Shown: piece after piece, positions 50,001 through 64,000 of the stretch
Layout: every line of letters starts with the position of its first letter
Numbering within the stretch: position 1 is the first letter of the stretch
Assembly (NCBI GenBank): GCA_033439265.1
Contig: JAVTVX010000013.1
Coordinates: 8,429,500-8,493,499 of the forward strand
DNA: 64,000 nucleotides
From: Dillenia suffruticosa
Taxonomy: Eukaryota > Streptophyta > Magnoliopsida > Dilleniales > Dilleniaceae
Direction of reading: 5' to 3'
The notes under the pieces: model-generated
Database searches by the model: none
The model's input: the letters and a program-made list of their open reading frames with translations, nothing else
Told to the model about the DNA's origin: nothing
Translations under genes and position numbers: made by a program

Positions 50001-50398
50001 ATGCCTTATGTGGGATTAAAGTAGGAATATCGAATCGGTAGCTTTAGTCTTGAGCACTTGTAAGATACATTATTTTGCTATTCATTCAATGCAGTCCGGC
50101 TCCTAACATTTGTTCTATTCAGGAGACCATGGATTTTAGCGATGATGTTAGTTTGAAGAAGCAATTTGGCTACCTAAAAGCAAAGGCTAAAACAAAGAAG
50201 AGAGTAAAATTCAAGGATGGTGGAGGCCTGCGAGAAGCGATAGCAGAAGCTGAACTGGAAAGGCTATGTCAAATCCAGAATAGGCTTGAAAATTTAAAGC
50301 AGACCCTACAGAGACTACCAAGAAAGTCTAGTAAATCTAGTCTGGCTGAACCTGGAGTGATATACGTGCCTGTTGCAGAGCTGAAAGAGAGATTTTGA
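44052..50398 (+). CDS. HAT3.1: PHD-finger homeodomain protein, HAT3.1/PRH type
   Basis: Ten coding exons with matching phases: 44052-44584, 45577-45742, 46109-46232, 46367-46479, 46574-46927, 47588-47821, 48442-48531, 48699-48749, 49302-49532, 50123-50398; 723 residues. The ATG at 44052 opens the long frame; the ATG at 44046 stops quickly. A basic nuclear-localisation-like run lies at 127-137 ([11 protein letters not shown]). The C4HC3 PHD finger has Cys236, 239, 253, 257, His262, Cys265, 284 and 287, all present. An acidic stretch lies near 331-350, then a Ser-rich stretch. The homeodomain spans about 496-555, with helix 3 [14 protein letters not shown] Leu-rich amphipathic segment follows near 665-695. 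PHD fingers bind histone tails and the homeodomain binds DNA, so this is a nuclear transcription or chromatin regulator. The frame is intact. Confidence 0.93.
47887..48010 (+). pseudogene. Decayed duplicate of the end of HAT3.1-like exon 7, inside the next intron
   Basis: This intron segment resembles exon 7 bases about 47712-47830, including the phrases GAAATGCAA, GACTTCCTCCAAAA, TTCAGAATC.CACCTGATGC and the sequence just after the donor. It lies about 180 bases downstream of its source. A stop interrupts the frame after IEMQY and the donor GT is altered (GGGTAGATGG), so it is unlikely to be used. Confidence 0.75.
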
Positions 50399-50660
50399 TT
50401 TTGGATGAAGAAAGACATTTTTGCTTCTGTTTCCGCTGCTGTTTAAGAAGTAACTGAACTTTTTGGCATGTACAAACACCAAAAGGAATTAAAAGGCATA
50501 TAGTTTAGTCACAAATTTTTTTGCAAAATTTTTTGGACGCGATAATTCAAATAGGTGAAAGGAAAACAAAAGGAAAGAGATATAGCATTATGTTAGAAAT
50601 TTGCTGTTATTCTATTTTAGGATTTGATGTATTTTAAAGAGCATGATATGAATTTCTACA
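50399..50660 (+). other. Likely 3' UTR of the HAT3.1-like gene
   Basis: AT-rich sequence after the stop at 50396-50398, without coding sequence. No canonical AATAAA was identified near a clear end, so the poly(A) site is not placed. Confidence 0.4.
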
Positions 50661-53600
50661 ATTTCTCTTGTTATGTTGATCTTGTCTGCAATTATTTTCA
50701 TATTCGGTGTTAAGACTTGATGCAGTATTAGATAACTAGTAACCCAATAGTGGGGACATGGAAAACGAATCTCTATGAGTGCAAAGCTTAGGAGCATCTT
50801 TTTTTCTGATTTTTCGATCAACCACCAAATTGTTTCCTTCTCCTTAATCACAGATGTTTCCTTCTCCGGCTACGTATTCTGTATTTGTCAAATGGGTGTC
50901 AGGCTGAATATTTGTTTATCATGTGGATGTATTTTCTACTATTCGGATTGTGTTATTGATTTTAGGAAACTACAATTTACCCCTAGTAGATTCGACACCG
51001 GGATTCCTTATAGTTCACCATTTTGATAATTTGTCTCTTATGGTTAGCAAATTATTACCATATCGTTTGCTCCATTAGCAAAATTTAAAATAAAAAATAT
51101 GTGAAAAATTCATGTTTTCAAATAAAAATTAAAAAAGAAAAGAACCTCTTTTCCACCTTATTCTTTCTTCTTCCTTCTTCCCCATCTCTCAGTTGCTGGT
51201 TTTTTTTTTTATTTTCTTTCTTCTCCCTCTTCTCGTCTTCTTCAAATTCATGTTGACACCTCCCTGCTCTGATCATCGTCATCTTCCCTCCTCTTCCTTT
51301 TTCTCTTCTTTCTTCTTCTGCTTTCTTCTCTTTTCTTCTTGATTTCCTTTTTCGTAGATGTAATTTTAAAATCTATTATTATTCTCTCTATTCTCTCCTT
51401 TTATCGAATAATTAAACAAATTGTTCAGTTGTTTGGTTTTCACGATTGCTAAATCATGGCCGAAATGAAACAAATTGTTCAATTCCATTGCAATTGATAG
51501 TAGTCTCACAAATTTATTAAATTAGTGGCAATCAGAGATGGAGAAGAGCACTCTGTTCGATTCTCCATCTCTAACATCAGAAGTTGCTGCTTGACAAATT
51601 TAGAGGGAAGCGTTATTCTTGGTGGCATTTAAGGGTTGATTGCTTGTTTTGGCTTTTGGTGACGAACAAGCACAAGGGTTTGATTGCAACTTTTGATTTT
51701 ATTTTGGTTGTGATTAATGTCACGTGGTAACATACAACGTACCATTTATTGTGTGTTCGATCGAAAGCAAAAGGTTGGTGGAATATTGTCAAGTTCAGTG
51801 CGATACATATTAAGTTTTATTCGGACATGACATATGGGGGATATTGTTATACTCTCAAAAGGCAATATGATTTTCTTTTTGGCAGCTAAGTAAGTAGAGA
51901 GCAAACATACAGCCCTGGAAAAATCAACCAAACCCCCCCCCCCCCCAAAAAAAAAAAAAGTTGTGTTTTTTTCTGCAAAATTTCAGAAACGAAAATAAAA
52001 AATCAATATTTGTTTCCAAAAATCTCCCAATATTTAAGTGAATATTTTTCGTAATGGAAGGAAAATAACATGCCAGAAATTTTCCCAAATTTTACTTTCC
52101 GAGCTGGGGAAAAAAAAAAGGAGGGAAGATGATAGAACAATCAAATTGGTAATAAAAAGAAAACCTAACTCTTAATTTTCATCAATGTTTTCTTTAAAAA
52201 CAAATAACATAATTTATTTATGATGGAACTAATTTCATTAATATGTTGCATTAATTATTTATCATAAAATTTCATACCAGAAGAATAAGTTACACTAGGG
52301 GGAAAAAATAAATAAATAAAAGAAAACCCACGAGATTAGTGACAAAAAACAGCAAACAATGCAAAATCACTCCGTGGTCGCTAATTTGAACGGAACTTGT
52401 GGGCGTACTCACTCCTCGGTCGCTAAAGTCATTGCAAATTTTTGCAAAGAATGGCGAGATCACATGGGTAACTTATGTCGCTGCTAATTTGAGACAAACA
52501 CAGATTTTGTCCGTGGAAACAATCGTGCCCGTTTCGTCGCTAAATAGTGGCAAAAGTAGAATTGTGTTACTAACGTTATGTCGGGCTTGCCAGGTTAAAA
52601 ACCCCTTTCCTTCTTTCTTTTCTCCCCTGTTACTGGACTTGTCGTGGCTTCTTTCTCCTTCCATCCTCCTGAAACGTTGGAAGCCCCTTTTATAATATTG
52701 AAAGCATTTGAAGGGTCCAACGAACTTAGGTAAGCTTCCATTGCTCCTAAATTATGCCCAAATTGCACGATTGTAAGAATTAGGGATTCCATTTTGGGGG
52801 TGGGTCTTTTCATGAAATTCTATTGACTTAATGTTAGATTCTTAAAATGGAAAGATTATGGCCGTTGATATTCTCGAAAAATGGGAAATTAGTGTTGGAG
52901 TTGGAGTTAATTGAACAACGGAAAATTTATGGTCATTAGGTAGTTTAAGCTTTGTTATTTAATGTTAATAAAGAAGGCAACTGTTGCAAATTCTGTGATT
53001 TAGAGATAATATGAGACTTGATGTTATTGAAAAATTGTGTGATGATCAATTACAATTTTTGATATTAAGAGATAGGGTTTTCAATTTTTATAATCCTCTG
53101 ATGAAAATTTTGTGGTATTGCAAATTTTGAGGTCGAATATAAAAGGGGTACGTAGCTGGGCATCAGGAAATTGTAGTGGAGTTTCAGTCTAATGTAGAAT
53201 GTTTTATAGAATTCTCTTATAATTATAAATTCCAAAACCAAGAGATAGTGAGAGAGCACATTGAAGCATTACTACAAAATTGGATTTGCATCTTTGCATT
53301 GCAGATGCCGGAGATTGATGCAGCTGTGATATATTAGAGGTTTCTTATTGAATAATATTATGTCATTTTGGAATGGTCAGTCTGGGGTTAGCTTTATTCT
53401 TCTTTATGAGGTTCATAATCTTTCCATTGGAATTGATAGGGACAGGTAGCCCTGATTGAGTTGAAGCCTAGCTTGCCAGTTGAGGACTCAGACAGAGGCA
53501 TTAAAAAAGTTAAGGTGACCCATGTCATTTGTAAGTGAGGAAAGTGAGGACTCCCATCCTGGTCTATCCATAATCTATGTAGTTGGGTCAATCTAAGTAA

Positions 53601-54829
53601 TATCAAAAGACTTCACCAACAGACAATTGATCTAATGAATAAAAGTATTTGATTTCTTAACTATCAAAACTTGGAAACTATATCAGGAGAACTCTTCATT
53701 TCGGACATAGTTGGTCAAGTACCAATAAAAATAAAAAAAAAATTCAAGACTTCATCTTACTTGACCAGGCCAAATGAACTAAAATTTTTAACAAATACTT
53801 CCTTTGTTTGAAGTTTCTTGTCTCTTGATTTATTTAAACAAAAAGTTAACAGTCTTTGAAGGGAGAGAACGTCTTCCCTGTAAAGATGTGCTCTGCTGGC
53901 TATTTAAAAATTCAGAAGAAAATTGCTAAAATCTTTAAAAATTCGCACCCTGAATCTCTCACCCCTTTGTGACTGATCGATTTTAATGATTTTCATGATT
54001 TTCATGATTTTCTTAGCTTCATGATTTAAAAGGGCTTATAATTTATAAGAGGGATTGGAAATTAGTCCTTCACTCTAACTCAATTTTCTTCTTGATCTTT
54101 GCTTCTCTTTGGCTTTAAGGATTTTTCATTCCTTTAACCTTATGTATCTTCTATTTTATATCTCTACAATTTGTATTTCTATTTAAGAAAAGAAAAAAGA
54201 AATAGAGGGAAGGGATAAGGGGAAGTTCTAGACAAAAAGCCCTTAGAATGCAGAATTGCTAGGGCGCTGTATGGTTCAACAAGATGGTTGTCCAGATTTC
54301 ACACATTAAAGTAGCAAGAGAAACCTTATACCCTGACACAAGCAGTAAAGCACTCGCCCTAACAACAGAACTCTGCCTTCGCTTCAGTTTTTTTGCCAAT
54401 TTACAGATTCGGATGAGGCATCATCCACCAGCCAATTGATGCAGTTTCAACGCTCCGTAGAGGAGTTGTTTTAGGCCTCGCCGATGTTTGATTTTGAGTC
54501 CCATAACCACAATGAGTACATGATATGCATAGTATCCATCAACATTTACACCATTCATAGGATATCAAAGAGAGCTGAATAACTACTTTTGGGCTATTAA
54601 CATACCATCATTTCAGTATCCTCATTCCTCACGTCTGTGTCATGTCCTAAACAAAAGCATTTCAGAAGAAGCAAATTGAAGGCAGTGTCATCTTTTGCAT
54701 TAAAACAATGACTCAAGTTGACTACATATCAGTGTTTAGAACATAAGGTACAAATAATGGAGCAAGGGAAAGAGATAATGAACCCTCAACAATTGGAGAA
54801 CCTTGTGGGACAATAAAATTGCTTGCGAT
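50661..54829. other. Intergenic region between the two intact genes
   Basis: No gene recognised. It holds a pyrimidine-rich stretch (about 51150-51340), a C run followed by an A run (about 51932-51959), and a block around 52370-52560 with repeated GTCGCTAA phrases of a kind seen in some plant DNA transposons. Short frames at 52399-52695 and 53394-53606 have no recognisable domain. Confidence 0.45.
52294..52560. repeat. Possible non-autonomous DNA transposon fragment
   Basis: CACTAGGGGGAAAAAATA near 52294 recalls the CACTA terminus, and GTCGCTAA occurs near 52377, 52419 and 52538, a phrase common in internal repeats of such elements. No matching inverted end or 3-base target duplication was found, so this is weak. 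Confidence 0.25.
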
Positions 54830-62120
<7,291 letters not shown>

Positions 62121-62420
62121 CTGAACAGGAAATAGAGATGGGCATTTTCACTTCTACTGCTCTAATTGACTAAGGTAATATCACCATTTTGTTAAAAATC
62201 GATAACATACAGAAACATTAGATCGAACAGGTGAAGTGCAATTACGAAATAACATGCAATACAAAGACGACAGGATGCAAGAAATGATTATCTCACCGAA
62301 TCAGAGAGATTCCCAGGCTTCGGAGCTCCTTGGCTTGGCTTGGCTTGGCTTGGCTTGGCTTGTGAGCTCAAATGATTGTCCCCCGCGCGGAGAACTTCTC
62401 TTAAGAATATAAAGACTCTT
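62121..62420 (-). promoter_or_regulatory. 5' leader with an intron, and promoter, of the TAD2 gene
   Basis: Directly before the ATG, the minus strand reads TCCTGTTCAG, a good acceptor; a donor lies at 62296 (TTCG then GTGAGATAATC). So a 176-base leader intron (62121-62296) probably ends exactly at the start codon. The leader exon would run from 62297 to about 62390 and includes the TGGCT repeat. A TATA-like CTTTATATTC lies on the minus strand at about 62406-62415. Confidence 0.5.
62331..62360 (+). repeat. TGGCT pentanucleotide repeat, six units
   Basis: Six exact TGGCT units, flanked by GAGCTCCT on the left and TGTGAGCTC on the right, in the predicted TAD2 leader exon. On the transcript strand it reads AGCCA repeats. 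Confidence 0.9.
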
Positions 62421-62914
62421 TGGGAAAATCGAAAACGTCCCTTCCCTCCTCTGATTAAAATTTTTTTTGTTTTGACAGAAATCCTAAACTAAAGGAAGCA
62501 TATTAGAAAATGGTTTCTCCGTTTTTCAAACTACTTCTCAAAAAGAAGTATTTAATGTTTTAAATAGAAAAAATTAAAAAAAAAAAAATAGAAACCATAA
62601 AATGCCCTTATATTTTGTGGTCTTACAACTAATCCCCTAAAGGGTTCAAAATGTGGCAAAAAGTCTAATGTCGTTAACAATGTCCTGACAATCTGCCAAT
62701 AGGAAAAGGACTGTTTAAAAAAATAAAAATAAAAATAAAAAAAAAAAAGCCAAAAATCCAAAATTATTTTTAAAAAGATCTGCTTGGGAGTATTTGCATG
62801 TCTTCTCGTGAATTTCGAATTCGATCACACTTAAGTAGCCCCAGAACTCTCATAATCAAAGTCATATAACCCAACAACATAATGCCATTAGTTTTTCATC
62901 CATTTCCGCTTCAT

Positions 62915-62920
62915 ACATAC

Positions 62921-62965
<45 letters not shown>
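62915..62965 (+). repeat. Compound ACAT and AT microsatellite
   Basis: About five CATA units followed by about 14 AT units, with a short AT tail, read directly from the sequence. Confidence 0.9.
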
Positions 62966-62968
<3 letters not shown>

Positions 62969-63106
62969 TTTCCCAAAACTGTTAGAATTAGATCAAAATC
63001 CACACTAATTTTATTGTTTTATAAGTCCAAAAAAACTACATGCTATACTGCAGTGATGTTTATTTTAATTATTCAGGCAGATAAATAAATTTTTATATTA
63101 TTAATA

Positions 63107-63172
63107 CATCTATAAAGTCATTTATTCCAATGTAAATATATATTTACATTGGAATAAGTGAGTTTATAGATG
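63107..63172. repeat. Long inverted repeat with a perfect 36-base palindromic centre
   Basis: Bases 63122-63157 are a perfect palindrome with no loop (arms of 18 bases starting TTATTCCAATGTAAATAT). Outside it the arms continue imperfectly as CATCTATAAAGTCA on the left and TGAGTTTATAGATG on the right, giving about 64 bases in total. This could be a small folded element or a chance AT-rich structure. Confidence 0.75.
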
Positions 63173-63594
63173 AGAGACTCAATGAAATTAAATAATTAGA
63201 GAGGGAATACAACATTTATTCAACTTGACATTAATAACATGTGTTACATACAGGGCTGACATATAAAAACATACATAGATCAGGTACAAAGCAATGAATT
63301 AATTTTGCTGACTTTTGAAAATAATACAACATTTATTTATTTTTTTAATTAGATTTAAAATAATTTTAGTGTACTTAATAGTTTAATGAATTACAATATA
63401 ATTATTTTGAAATCAAAATAAATGCTTTTTTTAATTTATTCTCTATTTTAAAACTCTATTAATATTAATGCTTTTGCATTGGATTAATTGAAAAATGAGA
63501 ATAATTTAGAGAAAGGAAGATTGACAGCACGAGAACTTAAATACAACCATTGGGGCTATTTTGATATTTTTAAAAGTTTTAAGACTTTATCTTA

Positions 63595-63720
63595 AAGGGA
63601 TAGTCTAATGATCACATCACCTTCCTCAATCCGATGATTATAAATTCAAATCTTGATATAATAAAAAAAAGTTTTAACACTTTTCTACAAATTCTTAAAA
63701 AAAAAAAAAAAAAACTCATA
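63595..63720 (+). repeat. Possible tRNA-derived SINE remnant
   Basis: TAGTCTAATGATCACATCAC near 63602 resembles a Pol III A box region of plant SINEs, and AATTCAAATCTTG near 63646 resembles a B box, at a suitable spacing. An A run follows near 63698-63714. Both boxes are degraded. Confidence 0.35.
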
Positions 63721-64000
63721 GAGAGTTATATAAAAATTACTAGTTTTAAGGTTTGAGTTCCTTCCTCCTTATTCTTTTTTAGGGCTCTATTCATGTTATG
63801 TTTGCTTTTGCTATGTTTATTTATTTGAAATATGATAGACAATTAATTAAATATAGACATTGATTTTGTTATCCGGTAAAATATACCAATGTAACTGCAA
63901 CCCCTTTTCACCATTTCCGGTATATAATAAAATTTTTTGACATTCATATAAATATTTTTAGGGTTTTAAATTTATTTTTGAGATTTTACAATTTATTTCA

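Larger units (their letters stand above)
62421..64000. other. Intergenic AT-rich right end
   Basis: No gene recognised. Contains homopolymer runs, an ACAT/AT microsatellite, a long hairpin and a SINE-like stretch, each listed separately. Confidence 0.5.

Noticed and set aside
51932..51959. C run followed by an A run as a biological feature
   Set aside because: Simple homopolymers, and a likely spot for sequencing error.
53394..53606. A 70-codon minus-strand frame in the intergenic region
   Set aside because: No motif recognised, no splice context and no neighbours supporting a gene.

Overview
This is a nuclear window from a flowering plant, most likely a eudicot. The sequence is AT-rich, the genes have many introns with GT/AG borders, the coding exons are not GC3-biased, and much of the window is plant LTR retrotransposon and LINE sequence. 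There is no CRISPR array, operon or rRNA, and I found no convincing tRNA gene.

Region 1 (1-29639) is a stack of retroelements inside the introns of one host gene. The host gene is on the minus strand and encodes an ANTH-domain (AP180/PICALM-type) clathrin assembly protein. Exons 1-3 lie at 29195-29639 and exons 4-7 at 16910-17672; the rest of the gene is left of the window. Intron 3 holds a complete Tekay/Del-type Ty3/gypsy element (18262-29030) with a 6-base target duplication. Intron 7 holds a second element of the same family (6320-16724). The 5' LTR of that second element was itself hit by an Athila-type Ty3/gypsy element (1-6319, minus strand), whose left half is outside the window. All three elements are decayed by stops and frameshifts, and host exon 6 lacks one base relative to the frame, so the host gene is probably a pseudogene.

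Region 2 (29640-42770) is gene-poor. It contains microsatellites, a LINE RNase H scrap on the plus strand, an unusual satellite in which roughly 890-base units each carry an array of roughly 60-base units (34990-37030), and a decayed minus-strand LINE (37032 to about 42150) that ends in that satellite and is split by about 2.3 kb of other sequence.

Region 3 (42771-50650) is an apparently intact plus-strand gene with ten coding exons and a predicted 723-residue PHD-finger plus homeodomain protein of the HAT3.1/PRH type, a nuclear transcription regulator. An intron holds a decayed copy of part of exon 7, and the spliced leader may carry an upstream ORF.

Region 4 (54830-62420) is an apparently intact minus-strand gene with seven coding exons and a predicted 191-residue TAD2/ADAT2 tRNA adenosine deaminase, the catalytic subunit that makes inosine at the wobble base of tRNAs. 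Its long last intron contains a LINE scrap. The right end (62420-64000) is intergenic, with a long hairpin, microsatellites and a possible SINE remnant.

The two intact genes are unrelated in function. Exon borders were deduced by reading frame, splice consensus and remembered family conservation. No alignment or transcript data were available. I did not identify a previously undescribed functional system; the most unusual items are the nested satellite and the layered insertions in the clathrin gene.
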